DNA from: JADKIH01 sp031427625
GTDB lineage: Bacteria; Bacteroidota; Bacteroidia; AKYH767-A; 2013-40CM-41-45
Direction: 5' to 3'
Length of the DNA: 64,000 nt
Assembly: GCA_031427625.1 (NCBI GenBank)
Contig: JANPNV010000026.1
Location: 1 to 64,000, forward strand
Positions 17,564 to 26,353 of this stretch are shown here, one piece after another. The position numbers and the translations under genes are program-made. Under the pieces are notes generated by a model. It was given only the letters and a program-made list of their open reading frames with translations. It ran no database searches and was not told the origin of the DNA. Positions within the stretch are counted from its first letter, which is position 1; each line of letters opens with the position of its first letter.

Positions 17564-18370
17564 TTATAAAGCGAATTGGTAACCAATTGAAAGTAACCAT
17601 TCGACGCAGAAAAAACTATGATTTGCTTTTGAATCGTCAACGGAAAGGACATCTATATAGTTTGCGAAAACACCTTTGAAACCTGTTTCAAAAAGAAAAT
17701 GCTTGCGAAACTCATAACGCAACCCAAGATCAATTCCTCCAATATATCCTGCGATGTGATAATTATTGTTTTTGTCGACATTGAATAATGCAACTTCACT
17801 CTGCGGAATCACAATTCCTATACCCGGTTTTGCATGAAAAAAAATCTCATGAGAACCATTTTTGCTCGTAGCTAATTTTTTCCTTTTGACAAAACTTACC
17901 ATCAGGAAATTTGCACCATTGGTATGTTCAAAACGAACAAATGATCTTGAAAGAATTGTATCCTTATCCACATAATTCTCATGAATCTTACCTTTAACAT
18001 GCACAATCTGGTCTTGATTTACAATATATTTTGCATGATCAAAACCAATTTCAATACCCATGTCTGGATGCCTGGCAAATGTATACCCGACACGATAAAT
18101 GAATTGCGGAATTGAAATTTCTTTGTCCAGAAGCCTGTTAAATCGTGGCAAATCATGAGCCTTTACATCATAAATAGTAAAGTCAAAATCATCGGTACTC
18201 CTGCTTGCAAAATGAATATCACTTTTTGAATACCAATCTTTATTATACCCCCAGGATAGATATAAGCTGCCTTTTGGGCGTTTTTCATTATTTACCTCCT
18301 GACAGCGGGCTTGCTGACAAAAGATGGTAAAAACAATAAAAAGGAAGAAAAATACTCTCGGCTGATGCAT
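17564..18370 (-). CDS. Secreted outer-membrane beta-barrel-like protein of unknown function
   Basis: Protein of 268 residues with an N-terminal signal peptide (hydrophobic stretch FFFLFIVFTIFC, cleavage near ARCQ). The mature part has alternating hydrophobic and polar residues with repeated aromatic strand ends such as GSLYLSWGYN, YRVGYTFARHPDMGIEIGFD, GIDLGLRYEFRKHFLFETGF and LLSIGYQFAL at the C-terminus. This pattern fits an 8- to 10-stranded outer-membrane barrel. No named family was recognised. It is separated from the RND gene downstream on the strand by 78 bases, so co-transcription is possible and an envelope-transport link is conceivable. Confidence 0.6.
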   Translation of the reverse strand: MHQPRVFFFLFIVFTIFCQQARCQEVNNEKRPKGSLYLSWGYNKDWYSKSDIHFASRSTDDFDFTIYDVKAHDLPRFNRLLDKEISIPQFIYRVGYTFARHPDMGIEIGFDHAKYIVNQDQIVHVKGKIHENYVDKDTILSRSFVRFEHTNGANFLMVSFVKRKKLATSKNGSHEIFFHAKPGIGIVIPQSEVALFNVDKNNNYHIAGYIGGIDLGLRYEFRKHFLFETGFKGVFANYIDVLSVDDSKANHSFFCVEWLLSIGYQFAL

Positions 18371-18381
18371 ATAACTTATCG

Positions 18382-18389
18382 CGAAATTA
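18382..18389 (-). promoter_or_regulatory. Candidate -7 box for the outer-membrane protein gene
   Basis: Minus-strand TAATTTCG, a common variant of TAnnTTTG, lies 11 bases before the ATG at 18370. No -33 element was found at the usual spacing. Confidence 0.35.
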
Positions 18390-18498
18390 AATATATTTGT
18401 TTGGTCTCGATCATAGCTTTGAAATTGGACAGATTATATTTATTAACAAATTTGAATCGAACCGATTGAGGTTTATTCCGTATAGAAGATTGTCTTTG

Positions 18499-18506
18499 TA
18501 ATTTTG
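18499..18506 (+). promoter_or_regulatory. Candidate -7 box for the lipoprotein gene
   Basis: TAATTTTG is a perfect match to TAnnTTTG, 97 bases before the chosen ATG at 18604. The -33 partner is not evident at the usual spacing, so support is modest. Confidence 0.3.
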
Positions 18507-18603
18507 TTATATGTCTTGTAAATGAGAACGTTATAAGTCAGCTAGTTGATAAAAATGTCAAACTGCCATCGTATTTCCTAAATCATCAATGTATACTTCC
18601 TCA

Positions 18604-19491
18604 ATGAATATTAAATATTTAATTATCTGTTTTTTCATTTTTGCCTTTACGGTAAGCATTGTTTCATGCATAAAAGATGATGAAAACGATCCGCGAGCCA
18701 TTAGCACGAGCTCAAATCCAAATGCCATTTCGTATAACTTATCTCAATTATCGACACTATCAATTTCAAACATAACTCAGATATCTGCAATCTGTGGTGG
18801 AAATATTACTGATGACGGAGGTGCCAGCGTTACATCAAGAGGTGTGTGCTGGAGTACTTCTCCAAATCCCACTATAAATTCTACACATACGACTGATGGA
18901 GCAGGAACAGGCATATTCAGCAGCAATATTATCGGTCTTACAGTTGCTACAAAATATTATGTAAGGGCATATGCCGTAAATAATGCGGGAATTGCATACG
19001 GACTTGAGCAAAGCTTTACGACGGATCAATCACTAATTCCCGGTCTTGCTTATCAAGGTGGAATAATTTTTTATGTTGACAGCACTGGAATGCATGGATT
19101 AATATGCGCTGAGGAAGATCAGAGCACTTCTGCAATTTGGGGTTGTCCGAATACGCAAATACCCGGAGCCGATGCAACTGCGCTTGGAAGCGGCCAGCCT
19201 AATTCTTATGATATATTAATCGGATGCACTAGTCCGGGAATTGCAGCTTTTATATGTGACACATTAATTGAGAATGGATATGCTGATTGGTTTCTTCCTT
19301 CTAAAGGTGAGTTATTGTTAATGTATCAGAATCTAAAACCGGCAGGATATGGAAATTTTTCAAACGCTGCTTATTGGTCTTCGTCTGAAATGACTAATGT
19401 GTTTGGATGGCAGGTGATTTTTGGCACAGGCTCTACTCAAGGAGCCGGAAAAAACGGTGCATTCTCGGTGCGGGCTATCAGGATTTTCTAA
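18604..19491 (+). CDS. Lipoprotein with fibronectin-like and DUF1566 domains
   Basis: Protein of 295 residues from the ATG at 18604; a start five codons upstream is also possible. The N-terminal hydrophobic segment ends in a lipobox (VSIVSC), so the mature protein is lipid-anchored. Residues ~50-145 form a beta-sandwich module with SRGVCWSTSPNPT and TKYYVRAYAVNNAG, a pattern frequent in Bacteroidota surface lipoproteins. The C-terminal ~150 residues (YQGGIIFYVDSTGMHGLI, YADWFLPSKGELLLMYQNL, YWSSSE, SVRAIR) match DUF1566/Lcl-type C-type-lectin-like domains. A surface-binding role is likely; the ligand is unknown. Nothing nearby shares its strand, so it is probably monocistronic. Confidence 0.75.
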   Translation: MNIKYLIICFFIFAFTVSIVSCIKDDENDPRAISTSSNPNAISYNLSQLSTLSISNITQISAICGGNITDDGGASVTSRGVCWSTSPNPTINSTHTTDGAGTGIFSSNIIGLTVATKYYVRAYAVNNAGIAYGLEQSFTTDQSLIPGLAYQGGIIFYVDSTGMHGLICAEEDQSTSAIWGCPNTQIPGADATALGSGQPNSYDILIGCTSPGIAAFICDTLIENGYADWFLPSKGELLLMYQNLKPAGYGNFSNAAYWSSSEMTNVFGWQVIFGTGSTQGAGKNGAFSVRAIRIF

Positions 19492-19594
19492 TCAGCTTTT
19501 CTGAGAGTATAAAATTGACAGCCGAACGCAGGATTAAATCTGATGTCATTAAAATTATTGGTTGAGCCGATAATATAAAGACGACTGATAAAAC

Positions 19595-19918
19595 TCACAT
19601 TACGGATACTTCTTCCTGCAAGGGAGCCAACTCATGTTCATTGATTCTGTTGGGTTCGATAATAACTAAACCCTTTTCGCCCGGGCTTATGATTGGTGTA
19701 AATCGTGCGCCATATATTATTTCTTCGAATCGATAAGAGTTTCGTGCATGAACAGTTTGGGCAAATGTCTCTTCGTAGGCATTAATTAAAACCATAAACT
19801 CAACTTCCATATTTTTATAATCATCCTCTATCTTGCCATAGGAATAATTTTCTATCGTTGATTTATAAAATCGTAAGAGTAGATGATCATTTAATTTTTC
19901 CCGCTTTTGAATTATTCT
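19595..19918 (-). pseudogene. C-terminal remnant of an inward-rectifier (Kir-type) K+ channel
   Basis: The frame is open from after a stop at 19919-19921 to 19597. The conserved part (MEVEFMVLINAYEETFAQTV, HARNSYRFEEIIYGARF) matches the cytoplasmic domain of bacterial Kir channels, where E(V/F)xVLIxxxDETFSQTVHAR.SY...EI.WGA.F is typical. The preceding ~36 codons read only loosely like the family (YGKIEDDYKN fits just before it). The membrane part with the selectivity filter is missing: upstream sequence belongs to the DUF502 gene, whose end overlaps the remnant by a few bases. It is therefore a broken gene unlikely to make a channel. An unrelated small protein is possible but less likely given the motif. 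Confidence 0.65.
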
Positions 19919-20499
19919 TTAATTTCTGTCACTCCGCCTGAGATAATAAACTTCATGGCGTCTGTTCCGGAAGTATTTAAAAAAGTAATATTTTCTCTGG
20001 GTAAAATGATGAGTTCACCAGCAAAACTATATGAGAATGGCAGGTATACAGCTACCATTTCCCTATCAATTCCCATGTCAGTCAGGTCTTCTTTTGTTAT
20101 AAAACCGATTCGGTTGATTTGAGAATCTTTTTCAAGCCGCACGAGAACGGGTTTATTAAACCGACGTTTTTCTCCGACGAATGCCTCGACTAAATCTTTT
20201 ACAGAAGAATAAATCAGCTTAACTAATGGAGCCTTTTCAATCATTCTTTCTGTATACATGAACAAGGGATTCCTTATATATCGAGCACTGATTAGTCCGA
20301 CGAGCGCAATACTTACAAATATTGTTAGCAATCCCAGACCCGGAATTTCTATATCCTTAAATCCGGGAACTTTAATCGGAACCTGGAAGGGGAGTAGGCT
20401 ATCGATCCATAATATACTCTTGAATATGACCCAAAGTGTAATGGCTATGGGAACAACAAAGAGTAATCCCTGCAGAAAATAATTCAGTATCTTTTTCAT
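19912..20499 (-). CDS. DUF502 family membrane protein
   Basis: Protein of 195 residues with two N-terminal membrane segments (LNYFLQGLLFVVPIAITLWVIF and LLTIFVSIALVGLISARYI) and the family features around RNPLFMYTERMIEKAPLVKLIY and YLPFSYSFAGELIILPRENI. DUF502 proteins are widespread and uncharacterised, with a cytoplasmic C-terminal domain. The gene is on the same strand as rimP-nusA-infB-SPOR and lies 135 bases after the SPOR gene, so it may be at the distal end of that operon or separate. The function is unknown. Confidence 0.85.
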   Translation of the reverse strand: MKKILNYFLQGLLFVVPIAITLWVIFKSILWIDSLLPFQVPIKVPGFKDIEIPGLGLLTIFVSIALVGLISARYIRNPLFMYTERMIEKAPLVKLIYSSVKDLVEAFVGEKRRFNKPVLVRLEKDSQINRIGFITKEDLTDMGIDREMVAVYLPFSYSFAGELIILPRENITFLNTSGTDAMKFIISGGVTEIKE

Positions 20500-20634
20500 G
20501 TATTGTAGTTAATGATACAAAGATGGGAAAATCTGATCATCTATTGAATTTGCAATCGGCATGAGGGAAATAATATTCATTATGCCGGAAAGAATTTAAA
20601 TAATAAGCAATAATCAGAAGAGAAAATGGCGTAC

Positions 20635-21048
20635 CTATTTTATCGGTGGTAATTTTACATCGTCAGACACTATAAAGGATGTTGGGTAAAGGCCTTCTAT
20701 TTCCCGTAAAAATTTTTGAGCTTCGAGACGATTTCTGTAATCGCCGACTCTTACTTTAAAATTAGGCTGCTGGTAGGTTAAATAAGAGGGGATGTCTGCA
20801 TACTTCGAGTTGAAATCGATTTTTACCTCCGATGCTTTCTGACGATTTCCGCCGAAATAAATCTGAATTCGGAATCCATGCATCGTCTGATTCGATAAAT
20901 TCTGACGACGCTGTTTTTCGATAAGTTCATCGAGCCTGGCATCCTTCGTAATAATAATAGATGAATCAGAATTATATGTAGTCTTCTCCTGACCATTACC
21001 CGTTTTCGCAAACGAGAAAAGCACAAAAAACAAACAAAGATTTTTCAT
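20635..21048 (-). CDS. SPOR-like domain secreted protein
   Basis: The ATG at 21048 gives a 137-residue protein with an immediate signal peptide (MKNLCLFFVLFSF ... GNGQ). An upstream start at 21111 would add 21 residues and overlap infB. The C-terminal ~75 residues (GFRIQIYFGGNRQKASEVKI, FKVRVGDYRNRLEAQKFLRE) match the SPOR fold, which binds denuded glycan strands of peptidoglycan at division sites. It sits 55 bases downstream of infB on the same strand. A periplasmic peptidoglycan-binding role is inferred. Confidence 0.7.
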   Translation of the reverse strand: MKNLCLFFVLFSFAKTGNGQEKTTYNSDSSIIITKDARLDELIEKQRRQNLSNQTMHGFRIQIYFGGNRQKASEVKIDFNSKYADIPSYLTYQQPNFKVRVGDYRNRLEAQKFLREIEGLYPTSFIVSDDVKLPPIK

Positions 21049-21103
21049 TGACGGATTAGCTGTTAAAATCAATCGGTGGATCGAAAAGACCCACCGGTCG
21101 ATC

Positions 21104-24100
21104 TTAAGCAAGAGTACGTTTAATCATTACTTGTTCATATCCTTCAATTACATCACCAACCTGGATGTCATTAAAGTTAGAAATACTCAGACCACATTCG
21201 TAGCCGCCTGAAACTTCTTTTACATCATCTTTAAATCGTTTAAGCGATGCAAGCTCGCCTGAGTATACTACGATACCATCACGAACAACACGAACTTTTG
21301 TATTTCTGGAAATTTTTCCGTCGAGGACCATGCAACCTGCTACCGTTCCGATTTTTGGAATCTTAAACGTTTCGCGGATCTCAATATTGCCGACAATCTT
21401 TTCCTGAAATTCAGGAGCAAGCATTCCTTCCATAGCTAACTTAAGTTCGTTGATAGCATTATAGATAATGGAATATAGTCTGATTTCTATTTGTTCGGAT
21501 TCTGCAAGCTTACGTGCATTCACAGAAGGTCTGACTTGGAAACCGATAACGATTGCATTCGATGCAGATGCAAGGAGTACGTCGCTTTCTGTAATCTGGC
21601 CGACTGATTTATGAATGATATTAATTTGAATTTCAGGATTCGAAAGTTTCAACAATGAATCAGCAAGTGCTTCAATAGAACCATCAACGTCACCTTTAAC
21701 GATCACATTAAGTTCTTTGAAGTTACCGATTGCAAGTCGTCTTCCGATTTCATCAAGTGTAATATGTTTGTGAGTACGAATTCCCTGCTCACGTTGAAGT
21801 TGAAGTCTTTTATTAGCAATATCACGGGCTTCTCTTTCGTCTTCCATTACATTAAACAAGTCACCTGCCTGAGGTGCGCCAGTCATACCAAGTACTTGCG
21901 CTGGTGATGAAGGTCCGGCTTCCTTAATCCGGAAACCTCTTTCATTATACAATGCTTTTACGCGGCCACTGTAACAACCTGCAAGAAGAATGTCGCCTAC
22001 GTGAAGCGTTCCACCCTGAACCAGTACAGTCATTACATAACCGCGACCTTTGTCAAGCATGGATTCAATTACAGTACCGTTGGCGCGGCGATTAGGATTA
22101 GCTTTTAGTTCAAGTAATTCTGATTCCAGTAAAACTTTTTCTAACAGAGCGTCAATGTTAAGTCCTTTCTTGGCGCTTATTTCCTGGCATTGGTATTTTC
22201 CACCCCAGTCTTCGACAAGAATATTCATTTTAGAAAGTTGTTCACGAATACGTTCAGGATTTGCATCAGGCTTATCTACTTTATTGATGGCAAAAACCAT
22301 TGGCACACCAGCTGCCTGAGCATGATTGATTGCCTCGATCGTTTGAGGCATTACACTATCGTCGGCAGCAATCACAATGATTGCCACATCTGTTACTTTT
22401 GCACCACGTGCACGCATGGCAGTAAATGCCTCGTGACCTGGCGTATCAAGGAATGTTATCTTTTTGCCATTTTCCAGTGATACCTCATAGGCACCGATAT
22501 GCTGGGTAATACCACCGGCCTCTCCGGCAATTACATTGGCTTTACGAATATAATCGAGAAGTGAAGTTTTTCCATGATCCACATGTCCCATAACAGTTAC
22601 AATAGGGGAGCGTGGTCCTATGTCTTCCGGTTTATCTTCTTCAACACCGATTGTTTCCTGTACATCAGCGCTGACGAATTCTACTTTGTAACCAAACTCT
22701 TCTGCAACGACACTTAATGTTTCTGCATCGAGACGTTGATTGATGGAAACGAAAATACCAAGAGACATACAAGCAGATATAATTTCCGTTACTGAAACGT
22801 CCATCATCCTTGCCAGATCGTTGGCTGTTACAAATTCTGTAACCTGAATTATTTTATTATCTGCTTCTTCTGCGGCCCGTTCTGCTTTTACTTCTGCACG
22901 TTCATCTCTGCGGGCTCTACGCATTTTTGAAGACTTCGATTTACCTGAACCACTGAGTCGGGCAAGTGTTGCCTTAATCTGATCCTGTATTTCCTTTTCT
23001 GTAGGTTCTGCCTTTACAATTGGCCTTGAAGGACCTGTTCGGGGAGGAGGACGATTTCCTCTGTCTTGTGGTACGATAGGGCGTGACTTGTCAGCCGGAA
23101 CCGGTTGTCCGCCGCCCTTTCTTTCAGTGCGTTTACGTTTTTTCTTTTTATCATCAACTGCGCCAGATGATGATGCAACAGGTTTTCTTTTTGGAGGTTC
23201 TGCAGGGAGTTCGATTTTTCCGAGAACGGTCGGACCTGAAAGTTTTGTTCTAACTATTCGGTGGATATCGTCCTTCTTTAACTCGTCCTGTTCGGATGGA
23301 GTTACTTCAGCGGGTGGTGTTTTTGGTTCAACAACTACAGGAGCGGAGGAAACAGGAGCAATCACTTCTGGAGTAGGTTCTTCAGGTATCGTCTCAACTG
23401 GTTCGGAAATTTCGGGAGCTGATGGTGGTGTGAAGGTGGCAACAGGTGTTGGTTCTGCCACAGGTAATATTTCATCAACTACCGGAGTAGGCTCCGGCTC
23501 GGCAGCATCTTTCTTTTTTCGTGCAGATTTTTTCGCAGGAGTTTCTTCTACAGGAACTTCAACTTTTTTTGCAACGGGTTCTTCTTTAGCTTTTGCCGAA
23601 CGTTTTTTCTTTGATGAGTCTTCCTCTACATCTATTTTACCGACAACTTTAGGACCTTCTACCTTATCAGCTTTTGCTTTTATTACATGGCTGTCTTTTT
23701 CCTTAGCTTCCTTCTCTTTCTTCTCCTTTGCCTTTGATTCAATTTCTTTCGTTTCCTTATCAGCTTTGGCTTTGGCTTTTGACACCTTTTCTTTTTCTGC
23801 CTTTGCAGTATCTTCGATCAGGTAATGAGCGGCACTGACATTTTTAATCAGGATTTCGTTTGAGTCATCTTCTTTTCTTGAATTAGTTTTTGGACGATCG
23901 TCCGCTTCTAAAACAAAAGAATTTTCTTTCCGGATTTTACTCTGCGAAATTTGTTGCGCCTCTTCTTTGGCAGATTTATCACCCTGGAATTCTTTCAACA
24001 GCAGGGAATATGCATCTCCGGGCAATTTTGTATTCGGATTGCTCTCGAGCGTAAAACCCTTCTTAGACAGGAAATCCACAATGTGATCCATGCTAAGGTT

Positions 24101-24151
24101 GAATTCCTTGGCTGCCTTATTTAATCGTATTGTTTTTTCTGCTTCTGCCAT
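21104..24151 (-). CDS. infB: Translation initiation factor IF-2
   Basis: Protein of 1015 residues from the ATG at 24151 (MAEAEKTIRLNKAAKEFN). It brings initiator tRNA to the 30S subunit in a GTP-dependent way. The IF2-N domain opens the protein, followed by a ~330-residue low-complexity Lys/Glu/Pro-rich extension. A second IF2-N-like part (EFVTANDLARMMDVSVTEII) leads into the G domain with GHVDHGKTSLLDYIRK, DTPGHEAFTAMRARG and NKVDKPDANP, then domains II-IV to ...EGYEQVMIKRTLA. The long linker is usual for Bacteroidota. The gene follows nusA by 71 bases in the conserved rimP-nusA-infB order. An open frame on the opposite strand across the linker is a shadow of its composition. Confidence 0.97.
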   Translation of the reverse strand: MAEAEKTIRLNKAAKEFNLSMDHIVDFLSKKGFTLESNPNTKLPGDAYSLLLKEFQGDKSAKEEAQQISQSKIRKENSFVLEADDRPKTNSRKEDDSNEILIKNVSAAHYLIEDTAKAEKEKVSKAKAKADKETKEIESKAKEKKEKEAKEKDSHVIKAKADKVEGPKVVGKIDVEEDSSKKKRSAKAKEEPVAKKVEVPVEETPAKKSARKKKDAAEPEPTPVVDEILPVAEPTPVATFTPPSAPEISEPVETIPEEPTPEVIAPVSSAPVVVEPKTPPAEVTPSEQDELKKDDIHRIVRTKLSGPTVLGKIELPAEPPKRKPVASSSGAVDDKKKKRKRTERKGGGQPVPADKSRPIVPQDRGNRPPPRTGPSRPIVKAEPTEKEIQDQIKATLARLSGSGKSKSSKMRRARRDERAEVKAERAAEEADNKIIQVTEFVTANDLARMMDVSVTEIISACMSLGIFVSINQRLDAETLSVVAEEFGYKVEFVSADVQETIGVEEDKPEDIGPRSPIVTVMGHVDHGKTSLLDYIRKANVIAGEAGGITQHIGAYEVSLENGKKITFLDTPGHEAFTAMRARGAKVTDVAIIVIAADDSVMPQTIEAINHAQAAGVPMVFAINKVDKPDANPERIREQLSKMNILVEDWGGKYQCQEISAKKGLNIDALLEKVLLESELLELKANPNRRANGTVIESMLDKGRGYVMTVLVQGGTLHVGDILLAGCYSGRVKALYNERGFRIKEAGPSSPAQVLGMTGAPQAGDLFNVMEDEREARDIANKRLQLQREQGIRTHKHITLDEIGRRLAIGNFKELNVIVKGDVDGSIEALADSLLKLSNPEIQINIIHKSVGQITESDVLLASASNAIVIGFQVRPSVNARKLAESEQIEIRLYSIIYNAINELKLAMEGMLAPEFQEKIVGNIEIRETFKIPKIGTVAGCMVLDGKISRNTKVRVVRDGIVVYSGELASLKRFKDDVKEVSGGYECGLSISNFNDIQVGDVIEGYEQVMIKRTLA

Positions 24152-24222
24152 ATTAGTTTTTACTCCTTCGCCTGCAGCGTAGTGCAAGATAATAATTTAT
24201 TACTGCGTACTCTTTTCTATTC

Positions 24223-25479
24223 TTATTCGAATTCTGAACGTAATATTCGGACAACTTCCTTAATTGTTTCTTCTTCAAGATCAGTTCTGCGAACAAGATC
24301 TTCAATAGGAACTTCAAGCACACTCTTTGCTGTATCACAGCCAATTGTTTTTAATTCATCGATGATCCATGGTTCGATTTCATCTGAAAATTCGTCGAGG
24401 TCGACGTCTTCCTGATCGTCATCTGTATCACGGTAAACATCAATCTCATATCCGGATAATTTTCCTGCCAGTTTAATATTGTGTCCGCCCTTTCCAATAG
24501 CAAGAGAAACCTGATCCGGTTTTAAAAATACAGATGCGCGTTTCTTTTCTTCATCAAGTTTGATAGTTGTTATTTTGGCAGGAGCCAGAGCACGAGAGAT
24601 GAATAGTGGAAGGTTGGTTGTATAATTGATTACGTCGATATTTTCATTGCGTAATTCGCGAACGATACCGTGTATGCGTGAACCTTTCATTCCGACACAA
24701 GCGCCTACAGGATCAATTCTGTCATCGTAACTTTCTACTGCTACTTTAGCGCGCTCACCCGGCTCACGAACAATTTTCTTTATCGTGATAAGTCCGTCAA
24801 ATACTTCCGGAACTTCCAGTTCGAATAATTTCTCTAGAAATAATGGTGATGTACGGGATAAAATAATCTTTGGGGTTCCGTTTACCATTTCCACTCGCAA
24901 TACAACTGCCCTTACAGCATCGCCTTTTTTGAAAAAGTCGGAAGGGATTTGTTCATTCTTCGGTAAAATCAACTCATTACTGTCATCATCCATGATAAGA
25001 GTTTCTTTTTTCCAGGTCTGGTAAACCTCGCCTGTAATAATTTCACCAACACGGTCTTTGTATTTCCTGAAAATTCCTTCTTTCTCTAATTCCTGAACTC
25101 TAGCCATCAGATTCTGACGTGCGGCGAGTACGGCTCTGCGTCCGAAGTCCGAAAATTTTACGTTCTCAGAAACCTCTTCTCCAACTTCAAAGTCTGGCTC
25201 AATACGAACAGCTTCCGAATATTCAACCTGTGTGTTCGGATCTTCAACTTGTCCGTCTTCAACAATCAAACGATTTCGGAACGCCTCTAAGTCACCTTTA
25301 TCAGTATTGATAACGATGTCAAAGTTATCGGCTGTGCCATATTTTTTTCGGAGCATGTTTTTGAATACATCTTCTAGAATGCTCATCATACTTGCCCTGT
25401 CGATGTTCTTCAGCTCTTTAAATTCCGAGAATGCATCTACCAGTTCTGTTTGGTCGTTTTTGATTTCTGTCTTTTTCAT
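24223..25479 (-). CDS. nusA: Transcription termination/antitermination factor NusA
   Basis: Protein of 418 residues. The N-terminal RNA polymerase-binding domain (~1-130, ELVDAFSEFKELKNIDRASM) is followed by an S1 domain (VGEIITGEVYQTW) and KH domains (DPVGACVGMKGSRIHGIVRE and QVSLAIGKGGHNIKLAGKLSG). A short C-terminal helix-hairpin-helix-like part ends the protein; the E. coli AR repeats are absent, as is normal in this phylum. The ATG at 25479 is chosen over a TTG nine bases upstream. The rimP stop codon lies just before it (6 bases), so translation is probably coupled. NusA is known to influence its own operon in E. coli, which matters for the leader hairpin upstream of rimP. Confidence 0.96.
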   Translation of the reverse strand: MKKTEIKNDQTELVDAFSEFKELKNIDRASMMSILEDVFKNMLRKKYGTADNFDIVINTDKGDLEAFRNRLIVEDGQVEDPNTQVEYSEAVRIEPDFEVGEEVSENVKFSDFGRRAVLAARQNLMARVQELEKEGIFRKYKDRVGEIITGEVYQTWKKETLIMDDDSNELILPKNEQIPSDFFKKGDAVRAVVLRVEMVNGTPKIILSRTSPLFLEKLFELEVPEVFDGLITIKKIVREPGERAKVAVESYDDRIDPVGACVGMKGSRIHGIVRELRNENIDVINYTTNLPLFISRALAPAKITTIKLDEEKKRASVFLKPDQVSLAIGKGGHNIKLAGKLSGYEIDVYRDTDDDQEDVDLDEFSDEIEPWIIDELKTIGCDTAKSVLEVPIEDLVRRTDLEEETIKEVVRILRSEFE

Positions 25480-25484
25480 TTTAA

Positions 25485-25958
25485 TCAAATGATTTTGTCG
25501 AAAGAGAATATAACTCTTGTTTCTTTAATTTGGGATAATGGTATTTTGTTAAATGTTTTTTGAATTTCTTTTTTCTTTCCGTTACGTACGATTTGCTCCT
25601 CATCTATTTCAATGCTTTCTTCGTCTGCATTCAAAAGTGTACCTGTCTTTTTTATTCCGTCGAATGTAAGAACACTTACTCTTTGTCCGATTCTTTTCTT
25701 GTACTGAGGAAGAATTAATAATGGTTCCTCCATACCCGGAGAACCAACTTCCAGTTCATACTTAACGAATACATCTTCTTCGTCAAGCTTCTCATGAAGA
25801 TAACGGTTAAGGGCAACACAATCTTCGATTTTAACGCCTATGGGATGATCTATTGTTACAGTTATTTTCCCGGGTACAACTTTTACTTCAACGAGATAGT
25901 TCTCCGATGAAGCTATTTTTTCAACCACTAACTGCCTTATTATATCCTTAATATTCAT
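25485..25958 (-). CDS. rimP: Ribosome maturation factor RimP
   Basis: Protein of 157 residues starting at ATG 25958 (MNIKDIIRQLVVEK); a longer frame reaching 26045 runs through the leader hairpin and promoter and is rejected. Family features are VTIDHPIGVKIEDCVALNRY and YELEVGSPGMEEPLL, then the Sm-like C-terminal domain. RimP helps assemble the 30S subunit. It is first in the rimP-nusA-infB operon, as in most bacteria. Confidence 0.93.
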   Translation of the reverse strand: MNIKDIIRQLVVEKIASSENYLVEVKVVPGKITVTIDHPIGVKIEDCVALNRYLHEKLDEEDVFVKYELEVGSPGMEEPLLILPQYKKRIGQRVSVLTFDGIKKTGTLLNADEESIEIDEEQIVRNGKKKEIQKTFNKIPLSQIKETRVIFSFDKII

Positions 25959-25969
25959 TTTATTGCAAT

Positions 25970-25992
25970 AAAAAAGGGGACTACGTCCCCTT
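25970..25992 (-). promoter_or_regulatory. Leader hairpin with T-run before rimP (candidate attenuator)
   Basis: A perfect 8-bp stem (AAGGGGAC / GTCCCCTT at 25974-25981 and 25985-25992, 3-base loop) is followed on the minus strand by five T. It lies between the likely promoter and the rimP start, inside a leader of about 50 bases. It has the form of an intrinsic terminator and would act as an attenuator for an operon that encodes NusA. Base positions are read directly; regulation is inference. Confidence 0.65.
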
Positions 25993-26014
25993 CTATCTTC
26001 CTTAAATTCAGGTG

Positions 26015-26046
26015 CAAATATAGAATAAACTTTTCGATGTGCCAAA
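26015..26046 (-). promoter_or_regulatory. Bacteroidota-type promoter of the rimP-nusA-infB operon
   Basis: On the minus strand there is a TTTG (26043-26046), a 20-base spacer and TATATTTG (26015-26022), an exact match to the -33 TTTG / -7 TAnnTTTG consensus at normal spacing. Transcription would start near 26008, giving a ~50-base leader. Confidence 0.75.
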
Positions 26047-26338
26047 AGAAAAACCCCGGTTTTGATGTGATGATGCGATAATTAGCGGATGTGATGAGAG
26101 TTTCTCAAAACTTCGGGATTGATGATAATTAGTCATTCCGGTTGTAAATTAAAATCCCAGACCACGGAAATAAACTATATAAATTCCTTATTATCAATAA
26201 AATAACAAGGAACTGTGCCGACTATTTATGGCCGAATATCATGAGAATAAATTCTCATTAACTGATAATAGGAAAATCTTACCCATAGTTCCATCAAATT
26301 CTCGAATCTTCAAATTATCATTTCCTTGGATAATATCC
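26047..26338. other. Intergenic region between divergent genes, no gene seen
   Basis: About 290 bases of AT-rich DNA between the rimP promoter and the NADH dehydrogenase gene. No RNA, repeat or gene was recognised. Confidence 0.5.
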
Positions 26339-26346
26339 TAAATTTG
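26339..26346 (+). promoter_or_regulatory. Candidate -7 box of the NADH dehydrogenase gene
   Basis: TAAATTTG matches TAnnTTTG exactly and ends 7 bases before the ATG at 26354. The transcript would be leaderless or nearly so. The -33 element is weak. Confidence 0.5.
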
Positions 26347-26353
26347 ATTCCGA

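Noticed and set aside
18450..18463. A T-loop-like GGTTCGATTC on the minus strand, suggesting a tRNA
   Set aside because: No matching acceptor, D or anticodon stems in the ~70 bases around it.
23088..23825. A 245-codon open frame opposite the infB linker
   Set aside because: It is antisense to the Lys/Glu/Pro-rich linker of IF-2 and owes its openness to that composition; its Ser/Thr/Gly/Phe-rich product has no domain.
25959..26045. Longer RimP start 29 codons upstream
   Set aside because: It would run through the leader hairpin and promoter; family alignment begins at MNIKDI.
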